Assembly: GCF_030052995.1 (NCBI RefSeq) | Contig: NZ_JASJPW010000001.1 | Coordinates: 988,501 to 1,052,500, forward strand | DNA length: 64,000 bases | DNA from: Gemmobacter sp. 24YEA27 | GTDB taxonomy: Bacteria; Pseudomonadota; Alphaproteobacteria; Rhodobacterales; Rhodobacteraceae | Direction of reading: 5' to 3' | Shown here: one piece after another, positions 36,201 to 44,210 of the stretch | How positions within the stretch are numbered: position 1 is the first letter of the stretch | Layout: each line of letters starts with the position of its first letter | Translations under genes and position numbers: made by a program | Notes under the pieces: model-generated | What the model was told of the DNA's origin: nothing | The model's input: the letters and a program-made list of their open reading frames with translations, nothing else | Databases searched by the model: none

Positions 36201-37834
36201 CTGTCGATGGGTGGGTTCGTCACCTGGCTGAAATTCTGGCGGAAGTAATGCGACAGCGGCCGGTAGATTTTCGACAGCACCGCCGGCGGCGTGTCATCGC
36301 CCATCGAGGCGATCATTTCCTTGCCGTCTTCCGCCATCGGCGCGAGCACCTGCTCCAGATCCTCGACCGAATAGCCGGCGGCGATCTGACGCTTGCGCAG
36401 TTCCGACCCGGCATAAAGCGCATGTTCCGGCAGCGCGTCGAGATCGGGCGACAGATGGGTGATCTTGCCGACCCATTCGCTATAGGGCTGGGCGGAAGCG
36501 AGTTTGTCCTTCATCGCGGTGTCGTGGTAGAGCTTGCCCTCGACCATATCGACCGCGATCATCTGGCCCGGCCCAAGCGCGCCTTTTTCGCGGATGGTCA
36601 GCTCATCCACCGGCACCATCCCGGCCTCGGACCCCGCAATCAGCAGCCCGTCGCCGGTGATCACATAGCGCATGGGCCTGAGCCCGTTGCGGTCCAGCCC
36701 ACCGCAAACCCAGCGGCCATCGGTCATGGCGAGCGCCGCCGGGCCATCCCAGGGCTCGATCACCGAGTTGCAATAGGAATACATATCCGCCCAGGCCTGG
36801 GGCATGGTGTCGGTCTGTTTCGACCAGGCTTCCGGCACCAGCATGGTCTTGGCCATCGGCGCCGAACGGCCCGAGCGCACCATCACCTCAAACACCGCAT
36901 CCAGCGCACCCGAATCCGAAGTGCCGCCCGGGATGATCGGCTTGATGTCTTCTGCCATCTCGCAGAAAGCGCTCGATGCCATGCGGATCTCGTGCGATTT
37001 CATCCAGTTGACATTGCCCTTCAGCGTGTTGATCTCGCCGTTATGGGCAAGCATCCGGAAGGGCTGCGCCAGCCACCATTGCGGGAAGGTATTGGTCGAA
37101 TAGCGCTGGTGGTAGATCGCGAAGGCCGAGACGAAACGCTCGTCCTGCAGATCGGGGTAGAAGACCGATACCTGTTCCGCGAGCATCATGCCCTTGTAGA
37201 TCACCGAGCGGCAGGACAGCGAACACAGATAGCAGCCATAGATCCCCGAAGCGGTGACCGCTTTCTCGATCCGGCGGCGGATGATGTAGAGCTCGCGCTC
37301 GAACTGCTCGCGGTCGATTTCCTTTTCACAACGGATCAGGATCTGTTCGATCTCGGGGCGGGTCGCGTTGGCTTTCTCGCCCAGCACCGAGATATCGACC
37401 GGTACATGGCGCCAGCCATAGATATAATGGCCCATGCGCAGGACTTCGGTTTCCACGATGGTCCGGCAGCGTTCCTGCGCCGCGAAATCGGTGCGCGGCA
37501 GGAAGACCTGGCCAACCGCGATCCATTTCTGCGGATCGGGCTCGTGGCCGGTGCGGCGCACCACGTCATAGAAGAAATCGACCGGGATCTGGACATGGAT
37601 CCCGGCGCCATCGCCGGTTTTCCCGTCGGCATCGATCGCGCCGCGGTGCCAGATCGCTTTCAGCGCGTCGATCCCCGCCTGCACGACCTTGCGCGAGGGC
37701 TTGCCCGAGACCGCTACGACGAGACCCACGCCGCAGGAGGAATGTTCATCCTCATCGCGGTAAAGGCTGTGCTCGCCCATGAAAGCACGTTTGGCTTCTT
37801 CGGCTTTCGCCCAGGCCTCATCATAGATCGTCAT
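33296..37834 (-). CDS. gltB: Glutamate synthase (NADPH) large subunit
   Basis: Complete 1512-residue GOGAT alpha subunit; with GltD it converts glutamine and 2-oxoglutarate to two glutamates. Type-2 glutaminase domain with nucleophile Cys34 in the HSSCGVGLV stretch (a short propeptide is expected to be removed), central domain, FMN-binding synthase domain with GAKSDSGEGGEDPAHQ and VSGHNGGTGASPGT, a 3Fe-4S motif (CQSNTCPVGVC near residue 1140), and a GXGXG-type beta-helix C-terminus (GNTVLYGATDGFLFASG). Unlike the usual adjacent gltBD, gltD lies 1.45 kb upstream with two or three genes between. Likely nitrogen-regulated. Confidence 0.97.
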   Translation of the reverse strand: MTIYDEAWAKAEEAKRAFMGEHSLYRDEDEHSSCGVGLVVAVSGKPSRKVVQAGIDALKAIWHRGAIDADGKTGDGAGIHVQIPVDFFYDVVRRTGHEPDPQKWIAVGQVFLPRTDFAAQERCRTIVETEVLRMGHYIYGWRHVPVDISVLGEKANATRPEIEQILIRCEKEIDREQFERELYIIRRRIEKAVTASGIYGCYLCSLSCRSVIYKGMMLAEQVSVFYPDLQDERFVSAFAIYHQRYSTNTFPQWWLAQPFRMLAHNGEINTLKGNVNWMKSHEIRMASSAFCEMAEDIKPIIPGGTSDSGALDAVFEVMVRSGRSAPMAKTMLVPEAWSKQTDTMPQAWADMYSYCNSVIEPWDGPAALAMTDGRWVCGGLDRNGLRPMRYVITGDGLLIAGSEAGMVPVDELTIREKGALGPGQMIAVDMVEGKLYHDTAMKDKLASAQPYSEWVGKITHLSPDLDALPEHALYAGSELRKRQIAAGYSVEDLEQVLAPMAEDGKEMIASMGDDTPPAVLSKIYRPLSHYFRQNFSQVTNPPIDSLREGRVMSLKTRFGNLRNVLDENSSQTEILVLESPFVANAEFDAMVKQFGEHVAFIDCTFPVGPTLNDLQNALERIRAEAEDAVRSGAGQLILTDEHQGVEKVGMPMILATSAVHSWLTRKGLRTFCSINVRSAECIDPHYFAVLIGCGATTVNPYLAQDSIADRIDRGLLEGSLVEAMRRYRDAIDAGLLKIMAKMGISVISSYRGGLNFEAVGLSRAMVAEYFPGMHSRISGIGLHGVEQKLEEVHARGWLGGADVLPIGGFYKARRSGEKHGWEAQTMHMLQAACDRASYDLWKTYSAAMRSNPPIHLRDLLDIKTLGKPVPIEEVESITSIRKRFVTPGMSLGALSPEAHMTLNIAMNRIGAKSDSGEGGEDPAHQHPFPNGDNPCAKIKQVASGRFGVTAEYLNACEELEIKVAQGAKPGEGGQLPGMKVTDLIARLRHSTKGVTLISPPPHHDIYSIEDLAQLIYDLKQINPRCKVTVKLVSASGVGTIAAGVAKAKADVILVSGHNGGTGASPGTSIKYAGLPWEMGLTEAHQVLSMNNLRERVTLRTDGGLRTGRDVVMAAMMGAEEFGIGTAALIAMGCIMVRQCQSNTCPVGVCTQDKALRDKFTGNADKVVNLITFYAQEVREILASIGARSMDEIIGRPDLLVQVSRGAASLDDLDLNPLLITVDGTQKITYDRSKPRNAVPDTLDAEIIKDGHRFFEDGEKMQLSYAVRNTSRTIGTRASSHIVRKFGMKNSLQHDHLTVKLTGNAGQSLGAFAVNGIKIEVQGDANDYVGKGLSGGVIVVRPQMASPLKAEDNTIIGNTVLYGATDGFLFASGRAGERFAVRNSGASVVIEGCGSNGCEYMTGGVAVILGPVGANFGAGMTGGMAYIYDPEGRAADLVNPEGLLTNSLSHPHWEAQLKELVERHRAETGSRKAERILAEWESERGNFLQVCPKEMLPHLAHPLTALADKVPAE

Positions 37835-37837
37835 GGC

Positions 37838-38278
37838 TCACTCCTCTTGGGCTGGCGGCGGAAGCATCGCCATAAACTCTGCTTCCGTTATCTGTCTGGC
37901 CGGACCGGCAAAGGCGAAAGCCTGGGGCCGGTGATCGACATAGATTTCATTGGCAAGGGTCACGCCGGACAACTGGTCCATCAGACCCGCCGCCAGGTAA
38001 TAATCCGCAGGGGCCCCGGGTGCGGTCAGCCGATACCAGAGCGAAGAGCCGCATGTGCCGCAAAATGAGCGTTCGGCCCAGTCTGACGAGGCAAAGCTGC
38101 GCACCGCCTCCTGCCCTTCAATGCGGATATCGGCCTCGGGAACGTCGAGGGTGACCAGCGCCACCCCCGTCCAGCGCCTGCACATGCTGCAATGGCAGGC
38201 ATTCACCTCATGCGGGGCATTCGAGACGGTGACCCGCACCGCACCGCACAGGCATTGTCCGCGTGCCTCAGTCGCCAT
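37838..38278 (-). CDS. GFA/CENP-V family zinc-binding protein
   Basis: Protein of 146 residues of the glutathione-dependent formaldehyde-activating (GFA) superfamily. Zinc-ligand cysteines are in CLCGAVRVTV, NACHCSMCRRWTG and ERSFCGTCGSSLWYR. Despite the family name, most such proteins have no demonstrated formaldehyde activity. Its stop is three bases from the gltB start and its start overlaps the preceding secreted-protein gene by 11 bp, so it is probably transcribed with gltB. Role in glutamate synthesis unlikely. Confidence 0.88.
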   Translation of the reverse strand: MATEARGQCLCGAVRVTVSNAPHEVNACHCSMCRRWTGVALVTLDVPEADIRIEGQEAVRSFASSDWAERSFCGTCGSSLWYRLTAPGAPADYYLAAGLMDQLSGVTLANEIYVDHRPQAFAFAGPARQITEAEFMAMLPPPAQEE

Positions 38279-39011
38279 AGCGTGCCCTCCAGAGCCGCTC
38301 CAGCGCCGGATCGGCAGGAGCCTCGGTCATCAGCGGATCGCAGTCATAAAGCGGGCGGGGGGAGGCGAAGCCGGGCTCTCCGGGGAAGATGAAGTCGATC
38401 GGGCTGCCGTCGATCGGCAGCCATTGGCCATCGCCCAGATCGCTCTGGCCGGGGCCGGAAAAGAACAGCCGCATCTCGCGCGAAACATATTCATTGCCGC
38501 GCGAGCGCCGGACCTGGGCGCCATCGGCATCAATCTCGGAGGCCTCGAATTCGGTCTCTTCCAGCACGACGCCGTCAATGGTCACGCTGCGACCGGTCAG
38601 CCGGTCAAAGCCGGTTACAGTGGTGTCAAAGCCGGTATTGCGGGTCAGCGAGAATTCAAACGTGTCGATCCCGGTTGCAATCAGCTCCGAGAATGAGGCC
38701 GGATCGGCGGCGTTCGGCGCCAGCATCTGCACCGTTCCGGCGCCTTCGCCTTCGCTGATGCTCTCGACCCATTCGGTTTCGGCATTGATCCGCGACCGGA
38801 AGAAAAGCCCCTCCTGATCGAAATCGGCGCGCCACTGATCGCCTTTCTGATCGGCAGTGCAGGTATAGTAATTCGACACCCGGCAGCCCTTGGCCTGCAC
38901 GGTCATAAAGATCTCGCAGCTTTCCGGAGCAGACCAGGTCCGCGCCCCGGCAAAGCCCGCCAGCAGCGGCAGCAGCGCGGAAGACAGGGTGACGGTGAAA
39001 AAGCGGTTCAT
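38268..39011 (-). CDS. Secreted protein of unknown function (247 aa)
   Basis: Signal peptide of about 23 residues (MNRFFTVTLSSALLPLLAGF, then AGA cleavage region) followed by a predicted beta-rich periplasmic domain. Two cysteines near the mature N-terminus (ESCEIF and KGCRV) and one in NYYTCTADQ could form disulfides; another is near the C-terminus (LYDCDPL). No recognised domain. Located in the leftward block between gltD and gltB and overlapping the GFA gene. Confidence 0.75.
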   Translation of the reverse strand: MNRFFTVTLSSALLPLLAGFAGARTWSAPESCEIFMTVQAKGCRVSNYYTCTADQKGDQWRADFDQEGLFFRSRINAETEWVESISEGEGAGTVQMLAPNAADPASFSELIATGIDTFEFSLTRNTGFDTTVTGFDRLTGRSVTIDGVVLEETEFEASEIDADGAQVRRSRGNEYVSREMRLFFSGPGQSDLGDGQWLPIDGSPIDFIFPGEPGFASPRPLYDCDPLMTEAPADPALERLWRARYGD

Positions 39012-39108
39012 GTCGGCGAGACCTCGTAATCAGGGAGCATTGCCCCCGACTGTACCTTGCTTCTGAGAGTATCGGTATTCACTTCCAGGCCATCTTCGCC
39101 GGAGAGGA

Positions 39109-39267
39109 TCAGTGCGAGGGGTGCGGATGACGGACCTGCCTCGCGTCTTCACGGCCCATGCTGCACGGCCCGCTCGGGGTCGTGAGGGAGGCCGCGTGAA
39201 AGGGCCTGGCTGCGGACGGGGCAGGGGATACCGCCGCGGCGCAGAGCAGAGCAAGGCAACGGATCAT
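39109..39267 (-). CDS. Possible 52-aa secreted peptide downstream of gltD
   Basis: Short frame MIRCLALLCAAAVSPAPSAA... with a signal-peptide-like N-terminus and a polar remainder, preceded by a good GGGAGAAGAG site, 20 bp after the gltD stop. No similarity known and the mature part would be only about 30 residues. It could equally be a chance frame in the gltD-gltB spacer. Confidence 0.35.
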   Translation of the reverse strand: MIRCLALLCAAAVSPAPSAARPFHAASLTTPSGPCSMGREDARQVRHPHPSH

Positions 39268-39287
39268 GTCTCTTCTCCCGAAAAGGG

Positions 39288-40721
39288 TCACTCGGCCGCG
39301 ACAGCGGCATGACCAAGGGAGTCGATGATCGCATCTGCCGCCTCGCGGCCGTCACGGATCGCCCAGACGACAAGGCTCGCACCGCGCACGATATCACCCA
39401 CGGCATAGACACCCGGGATCGAGGTCGCATGCCTGCGGAAATCGGCCTTGATCGTGCCCCAGCGGGTGACGGTCAGTTCGTCCACGCCCCAAAGCTTCGG
39501 CAAGGCTTCGGGTTCGAAGCCAAGCGCCTGCACGACCAGATCGGCGGGTTCGACATAATCGGCGCCCTCGATCACCTCCGGTGACTGACGGCCCGAGGCA
39601 TCAGGCGCGCCAAGTCGCATCTTTTGCACCATCACGCCTTCGACCTCTGTGCCGCCCGAAAACCCCTTCGGTGCCGCGAGCCAGACGAAGTCTACGCCTT
39701 CCTCTTCGGCATTCTGCACCTCGCGCTGGCTTCCGGGCATATTGGCCCGGTCGCGGCGATAAAGGCATTTCACCGAAGTTGCGCCCTGGCGGATCGCGGT
39801 GCGCACACAATCCATCGCGGTATCGCCACCGCCGATGACCACAACGCGCTTGCCGGCAGCGTTCAGGCTGCCATCCTCATATTCCGGCACAGAGTCGCCG
39901 AAGGACAGCCGGTTCGACACCGTCAGATAGTCGAGCGCTTTCACAATGCCGCGCGCGCCCGAGCCGGGGGCCTCGATCTCGCGGATCTTATAGACGCCGG
40001 TGGCGATCAGCAGGGCGGTGTGGCGTGAGCGGATTTCCTCGAACGAGAGGTCAACGCCGACCGTGCAGTTCAGGACAAACGTGACGCCCGAGGCTTCCAG
40101 CTGTTCGACCCGGCGCATGACGACCGGCTTTTCCAGCTTAAATCCCGGGATGCCATAGGTCAGCAGCCCGCCGGCGCGGTCATAGCGGTCATAGACGGTG
40201 ACCTGCACGCCGGCGCGGCGCAGCCGTTCCGCCGCCGCGAGCCCGCCTGGGCCTGCGCCTATGATGCCGACCGATTCCGTGCGTTCGCTATGGGGGATGA
40301 CCGGCTGCACCCAGCCTTCTTCCCAGGCGGTATCGGTGATGTATTTCTCGACCGAGCCGATGGTGACCGTGCCATGGCCGGATTGTTCGATGACGCAATT
40401 GCCTTCGCAAAGGCGATCCTGCGGGCAGATGCGGCCGCAGATCTCGGGGAAGGAATTGGTTGCCTGGCTGATCTCCCAGGCCTCTTTCAGCCGGCCCTCG
40501 GCAGTGAGGCGGAGCCAGTCGGGGATATTGTTGTGCAGCGGGCAATGCGACTGGCAATAAGGCACGCCGCATTGGGAGCAGCGGCTGGCCTGTTCGGCCG
40601 CCTTTTCTGCGGCGAATTCGCGATAGATCTCGTCGAAATCCTGATTGCGGTCAGAGGCTTTGCGTTTCTCGGGCATCTCTTTGCCCAGGGAAACAAATTT
40701 AAGCATCTTTTGCGTGGCCAT
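39288..40721 (-). CDS. gltD: Glutamate synthase (NADPH) small subunit
   Basis: Complete 477-residue GOGAT beta subunit, which passes electrons from NADPH through FAD and iron-sulfur clusters to GltB. The N-terminal cluster motifs are CSQCGVPYCQSHCP and CGRICPQDRLCEGNC; FAD-binding GIIGAGPGGLAAAERL and NADPH-binding VVVIGGGDTAMDC follow, and GVYAVGDIVRGASLVVWAI near the end is typical. GAGGGAAG precedes the start. Upstream there is a 15-bp palindrome that could be a regulatory site. Confidence 0.97.
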   Translation of the reverse strand: MATQKMLKFVSLGKEMPEKRKASDRNQDFDEIYREFAAEKAAEQASRCSQCGVPYCQSHCPLHNNIPDWLRLTAEGRLKEAWEISQATNSFPEICGRICPQDRLCEGNCVIEQSGHGTVTIGSVEKYITDTAWEEGWVQPVIPHSERTESVGIIGAGPGGLAAAERLRRAGVQVTVYDRYDRAGGLLTYGIPGFKLEKPVVMRRVEQLEASGVTFVLNCTVGVDLSFEEIRSRHTALLIATGVYKIREIEAPGSGARGIVKALDYLTVSNRLSFGDSVPEYEDGSLNAAGKRVVVIGGGDTAMDCVRTAIRQGATSVKCLYRRDRANMPGSQREVQNAEEEGVDFVWLAAPKGFSGGTEVEGVMVQKMRLGAPDASGRQSPEVIEGADYVEPADLVVQALGFEPEALPKLWGVDELTVTRWGTIKADFRRHATSIPGVYAVGDIVRGASLVVWAIRDGREAADAIIDSLGHAAVAAE

Positions 40722-40786
40722 GGCTGCGCTTCCCTCAAAGCAGGTTCCGGGTGCGCCTTCCTACATCTGAGGGGATTTGAATAAAA

Positions 40787-40801
40787 GTCAGCACGGCTGA
40801 C
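40787..40801. promoter_or_regulatory. Palindrome upstream of gltD
   Basis: GTCAGCACGGCTGAC, six-base arms around a three-base centre, 66 bp before the gltD start. A partial copy (GGTCAGCATG) occurs at 40859-40868. Position suits an activator or repressor site for glutamate synthase; no consensus for NtrC or sigma-54 was convincing. Confidence 0.35.
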
Positions 40802-40882
40802 CTATATGTTGATTTGGCAGGAGCGTGATCAAAAATCCTCTAAGAAGTCACGAAAATAGGTCAGCATGAGTTCCGAATCTAC

Positions 40883-41683
40883 CTATTTGCCCGCCATAAG
40901 CGCGATCAGCGCTGCCGTTCCCACGATGATTCGCCACCAGCCAAAGATCGCATAGCCATGGCGGCTGACATAAGAGAGCACCCATTTCACCACGAGAACC
41001 GCTGCAAGGAAGGCCACGGCGAAGCCGACCGCGATATCCCAGACCGCGCTGAAATCGAGATCATGGCGGCTTTTGAACAGATCATAGGAGACTGCGGCGA
41101 TCATGGTCGGCAGGCTCAGCAGGAAGGAAAACTCGGCCGCAGCGCGCTTTTCGACGCCCATCAGCAGGGCGCCGACAATCGTGGCGCCAGAGCGCGAGAC
41201 CCCGGGGATCATCGCGATACACTGGCAAAACCCAATGGCGAGTGACTTGCCCAGTGGCAGTTCCAGCGCGTCGAAATGCTTCGGCTTCGGCGCGATACGG
41301 TCCACCACCAGCAGGATGACGCCGCCGATGATCAGCATGATCGAAATCAGCTTCGGCGATTCAAACAGCACGCTTTTGATATAGCCATGCGCCAGCAACC
41401 CGATCACCACAGCGGGCAGAAAGGCCAGGGCCACTGACACAATAGCGCGCCGCGCCGCCATATCATGGCGTGCATCCATGAAAAGCCGCCCGACCTTGAC
41501 CGCAAATACCGAGGTCAGCGCCAGGATCGCGCCCAGCTGGATCACCACCTCGAAGGTCCGGCTGTCCGAGGTGAAGCCAAGGAAATGCCCCGCCAGCAGC
41601 AGATGTCCTGTCGATGAGACCGGAATAAACTCAGTGAGCCCTTCCAGGAGACCCAGAAAGGCGGCGATCAGCGTGTTGTCCAA
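40883..41683 (-). CDS. uppP: Undecaprenyl-diphosphatase (BacA type)
   Basis: Integral membrane phosphatase of 266 residues recycling undecaprenyl pyrophosphate for cell-wall and surface-polysaccharide synthesis; overexpression gives bacitracin resistance in other bacteria. Both BacA signature regions are intact: [19 protein letters not shown] near the N-terminus and the [16 protein letters not shown] region near residue 165. About eight hydrophobic segments. It starts four bases after the end of the NDUFA9-like gene and is probably cotranscribed with it. Confidence 0.95.
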   Translation of the reverse strand: MDNTLIAAFLGLLEGLTEFIPVSSTGHLLLAGHFLGFTSDSRTFEVVIQLGAILALTSVFAVKVGRLFMDARHDMAARRAIVSVALAFLPAVVIGLLAHGYIKSVLFESPKLISIMLIIGGVILLVVDRIAPKPKHFDALELPLGKSLAIGFCQCIAMIPGVSRSGATIVGALLMGVEKRAAAEFSFLLSLPTMIAAVSYDLFKSRHDLDFSAVWDIAVGFAVAFLAAVLVVKWVLSYVSRHGYAIFGWWRIIVGTAALIALMAGK

Positions 41684-41687
41684 TATC

Positions 41688-42674
41688 TCAGACCTTCTTC
41701 AGGTTTTTTGCCGAGTTCTTGATGGCGGCATATTGCCCGGAGGGACGGAAGCGCCACAGGTAATCCGGAATCACCGCTTCAAAAGCGGAGGCGGTCACGC
41801 CCAGATCGGCGAAGCCGCGCGCGCCGTCAGTGACCACATTATCGGCCTTCAGCATCTTCAGCTGATCGCGGGTGAGGATCCTGTTGACGATAAGGCCACC
41901 GGTCAGCACTTCGGCCATGTCAAAGCCGAAGGCCGGCAGTGACATCAGCCCGCCTGGCAGGTTGAGGATCAGGCGACGACGCTGGATCACCGGCAGCATG
42001 CGCTGCAAAAGATCCTGGAGCGGCATCGCTTCGGGCCCGCCCAGCTCGTAAATCCCGGCAGCGGCATCAGAGGTGACGATATTGACCGCGGCCAGGGCCA
42101 CATCATCGACCCAGACCGGCTGGAAGCGGGTCTGGCCACCGGCAATCGGCAAGACCGGCGCGAATTGCGCCATGCCGGCGAATTTGTTGAAGAAACTGTC
42201 TTCCGTGCCGAAAATCACCGAGGGGCGCAGGATGACCGCACCTGGGAATTCCGCTGCGATTGCGGCCTCGCCGGCGGCCTTGCTGCGGCCATAAAGCGAG
42301 GCGCTGCCGGCATCGGCCCCAAGCGCCGAGATATGGACCAGCTTTGCGACACCGGCCTCGCGCGCGGCGCGGGCGATGATCGTGGCGCCGTCGACATGAA
42401 CGGCCTGGAAGTTGTTCCGGCCGCCGCGGCGGAAGGTGCCGACACAATTGACAACCGCATCCGCGCCAAGGGCTGCGCGTTTCACACTGGCTTCGTTGCG
42501 GATATTGCACAGGATCGGTTCGACCTGGCCCGGAGCGCCATAGGGTTTGACGAAGATCGCTTCATTCGGGCGGCGTACCGCGACGCGGACCCGCCAGCCA
42601 AGACCGGCAAAGCGCCTCGCGATATAGCGGCCGACAAAGCCCGACCCGCCGTAAATGGTGACCAGCTTGCTCAT
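41688..42674 (-). CDS. NDUFA9-like complex I-associated NAD(P)-binding protein
   Basis: Atypical SDR (NmrA/NDUFA9 family) of 328 residues. Rossmann motif [19 protein letters not shown] at the N-terminus, [11 protein letters not shown] and [21 protein letters not shown] (read as two parts, VHISALGAD and [11 protein letters not shown]). In alphaproteobacteria and mitochondria such proteins associate with respiratory complex I and bind NADPH without turnover. MSKLVTIYG is the start by family; 27 upstream codons are not conserved. It is the first gene of a leftward pair with uppP. Confidence 0.88.
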   Translation of the reverse strand: MSKLVTIYGGSGFVGRYIARRFAGLGWRVRVAVRRPNEAIFVKPYGAPGQVEPILCNIRNEASVKRAALGADAVVNCVGTFRRGGRNNFQAVHVDGATIIARAAREAGVAKLVHISALGADAGSASLYGRSKAAGEAAIAAEFPGAVILRPSVIFGTEDSFFNKFAGMAQFAPVLPIAGGQTRFQPVWVDDVALAAVNIVTSDAAAGIYELGGPEAMPLQDLLQRMLPVIQRRRLILNLPGGLMSLPAFGFDMAEVLTGGLIVNRILTRDQLKMLKADNVVTDGARGFADLGVTASAFEAVIPDYLWRFRPSGQYAAIKNSAKNLKKV

Positions 42675-42825
42675 GCGGAAATCTCCCCTGCGGGCGTCGC
42701 GTCCATTCCCCGTTCCATAGCCCCCGGACGTCGGGCCAGCAAGCCCAAAGCCCAATGTGAGGCCCGTGCCAGCCGGCCTTTCGCACGAGTGTCAAAAATC
42801 TTGCGATTTCAGTGCGAGCCCGTGT

Positions 42826-42853
42826 TGACAACCCTTTGCCCCAGGGCTACATC
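42826..42853 (+). promoter_or_regulatory. Promoter of tRNA-Leu
   Basis: TTGACA at 42826-42831 and TACATC at 42848-42853 with a 16-bp spacer, ending 16 bp before the mature tRNA 5' end. Good sigma-70-like match for a stable RNA gene. Confidence 0.6.
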
Positions 42854-42869
42854 GCCCTCACTGAAGCGT

Positions 42870-42954
42870 GCCCAGATGGCGGAATTGGTAGACGCACTGG
42901 TTTCAGGTACCAGCGCTGCAAGGCGTGGAGGTTCGAGTCCTCTTCTGGGCACCA
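42870..42954 (+). tRNA. tRNA-Leu(CAG)
   Basis: Complete class II tRNA with encoded CCA. Acceptor GCCCAGA/TCTGGGC pairs perfectly, the anticodon stem CTGGT/ACCAG encloses loop TTCAGGT with anticodon CAG, a long variable arm (GCGCTGCAAGGCGT) follows, and the T-loop is TTCGAGT. Its 3' end faces the phage-derived island, whose first gene (a leftward early-cassette gene) ends 158 bp away; tRNA 3' ends are common integrase targets. Confidence 0.97.
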
Positions 42955-42984
42955 TATCTCTCTCTAAGAGATTGATTTTGCTGA

Positions 42985-43009
42985 AAAAGCCCCCGCTCTC
43001 GGGGCTTTT
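42985..43009 (+). terminator. Terminator after tRNA-Leu
   Basis: AAAAGCCCC/GGGGCTTTT nine-pair stem with a seven-base loop, ending in TTTTC; 30 bp after the tRNA. Symmetric A/T flanks let it work on both strands. Confidence 0.8.
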
Positions 43010-43079
43010 CCCGTTCTAATACCCGCCAAAACGAAAATGACTAATCACCACCATTAGCAACCAACATTGAAGCAGATTC

Positions 43080-43101
43080 GCCCCCGACCGAAGCCGGGGG
43101 C
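43080..43101 (-). terminator. Hairpin at end of left cassette
   Basis: GCCCCCG/CGGGGGC stem of seven pairs, eight-base loop, 12 bp after the last leftward cassette gene. No T-run follows on the minus strand, so it is at best a weak terminator. Confidence 0.45.
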
Positions 43102-43112
43102 TGGGCACTATT

Positions 43113-43376
43113 TCACCCTTTGAGCGTTCGGATATCGCTCAGGCTTCGGCTGAAACGGTGAGCCGCCTCCTGAAACCGTTGGCCGCCATCTCGAAGCGAA
43201 ACAGCCTCCCGCCGTACCGATGATCTGGCCGGACGCTTAGCCCGATCAGCGATGACCGGTCCTGGCGAATCTACGTGAATGGCGACCACCCCGGGCGGTA
43301 TGATCTGGACGGGGCAGCGCACCGGTACGCCATAGCGGGCGGCGACCTCGGCCCGGACCTTGTCGGAATAGCTCAT
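43113..43376 (-). CDS. Phage early-cassette protein 5, left copy (MSYSDKVRAE family)
   Basis: Protein of 87 residues whose first ~35 residues (MSYSDKVRAEVAARYGVPVR...) are nearly identical to the right-hand copy. The right copy ends with a helix-turn-helix-like segment (AELRDGGAGFREIGRYLNRS) similar to GcrA-type or resolvase-type HTHs; in this left copy the equivalent (LRDGGQRFQEAAHRFSRS) has diverged and the frame continues differently. Start overlaps the preceding gene's stop. Probable small DNA-binding phage regulator. Confidence 0.7.
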   Translation of the reverse strand: MSYSDKVRAEVAARYGVPVRCPVQIIPPGVVAIHVDSPGPVIADRAKRPARSSVRREAVSLRDGGQRFQEAAHRFSRSLSDIRTLKG

Positions 43377-43567
43377 GGGCTGGCCTCCGCATTTTTGGCG
43401 CCATGAAGCATGTCGATCCCGGCATTGAGCCGGATCAGCGCGGCCTCACACCCTGAGGCCAGCGCCTTCCTGTCGTCGTCGGGCTGGTGGCGAGTGGTCA
43501 TTTCCAGAAGCTGGACCAGATCGCGGGCGCGGGTAAGTTCATCGAGAGCGTCGAGGATCTGGGTCAT
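43373..43567 (-). CDS. Phage early-cassette protein 4, left copy (64 aa)
   Basis: Small helical protein MTQILDALDELTRARDLVQL... ending KNAEASP. Intact here, whereas the right-hand copy has an extra base after KALA. Overlaps both neighbours by four bases, showing translational coupling. No known domain; two copies in one island support that it is a genuine phage gene. Confidence 0.75.
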   Translation of the reverse strand: MTQILDALDELTRARDLVQLLEMTTRHQPDDDRKALASGCEAALIRLNAGIDMLHGAKNAEASP

Positions 43568-43941
43568 TCCGACACCCCAACCAACGCGCGGGCCTCGGCC
43601 CAGAAGGGATTGCGGTCATAATCGAGGCAGGTGAAATCGCCGTGGCAGTGAGATACCAGCGCCTTCGCGGCCATGTCCTGCGCCGATTGGCACGGCAGGG
43701 CGAACAGCTGATCCTCAACCTCATCCCGTTCATTGAAGAACAGGCGGTCAAGGGCTTCGTCCTCACCGTCGCCATCCTTCGGGTCATGAGTATAGGCACG
43801 AGCTGATGCGCTGATTTCTACGTACCTGCGATACAGGGCCATGATCGGCGTCTCGGACAGGGACAGGGTGCAAGCGCCAGCCGGGATTGTGCAGCCCAGC
43901 ACCACGGCAGGCGCGAGGGAAAGAATGTCGCGCCGCTTCAT
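43564..43941 (-). CDS. Phage early-cassette protein 3, left copy, with RR-type signal (125 aa)
   Basis: N-terminus MKRRDILSLAPAVVLGCTIP resembles a twin-arginine signal peptide (RRDxL then hydrophobic core, with a Cys that could suit a lipoprotein). The mature part contains MALYRRYVEI, an acidic linker, SAQDMAAKALVSHCHGDF and PFWAEARALVG. Small proteins of this type recur in Rhodobacterales prophages and are annotated only by the Tat-like signal. About two thirds identical to the right copy by eye. Function unknown. Confidence 0.75.
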   Translation of the reverse strand: MKRRDILSLAPAVVLGCTIPAGACTLSLSETPIMALYRRYVEISASARAYTHDPKDGDGEDEALDRLFFNERDEVEDQLFALPCQSAQDMAAKALVSHCHGDFTCLDYDRNPFWAEARALVGVSE

Positions 43942-44210
43942 ACCTCACCCCTCCTGCGCTGCTCATTGACTACCGCGCTTCGGATGGTGCTGTGATCCCG
44001 GCCAAGAGCCATACCGATCCTGGGGTAGCTCATGCCGTGGCGGCGGGCGATGTAGCAGACCAGGGCGCGCAGCCTGAAGTCCTTCTGCTTACGGCTGGGC
44101 CCGAAGATCACCGCGGGCTTCACCCCGGCCTCTTTTGCCACCTGGCGGGCGATCTCGCGCACAGTCACGCGCTCCATGCGCATTGATGCTTTGTCAGCCT
44201 CGGTGATCAT
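43938..44210 (-). CDS. DnaA domain IV-like HTH protein, left copy
   Basis: Protein of 90 residues dominated by a DnaA C-terminal (domain IV, Bac_DnaA_C) helix-turn-helix: RLRALVCYIARRHGMSYPRI and GMALGRDHSTIRSAVV carry the DnaA signature GRDHST that contacts the DnaA box. There is no AAA+ domain. It may bind host or phage DnaA boxes to seed or block replication initiation. The right copy differs at few positions. The N-terminal 25 residues (RMERVTVREIARQVAKEAGV) may form a second HTH. Confidence 0.82.
   Translation of the reverse strand: MITEADKASMRMERVTVREIARQVAKEAGVKPAVIFGPSRKQKDFRLRALVCYIARRHGMSYPRIGMALGRDHSTIRSAVVNEQRRRGEV

Noticed and set aside
35909..38068. 719-codon open frame on the plus strand
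   Set aside because: Antisense shadow of gltB, created by high GC at third positions; no family resemblance.
40800..40830. Sigma-54 promoter before gltD
   Set aside because: A TTGGCAG element exists but the spacing and -12 element do not fit TGGCAC-N5-TTGCA.
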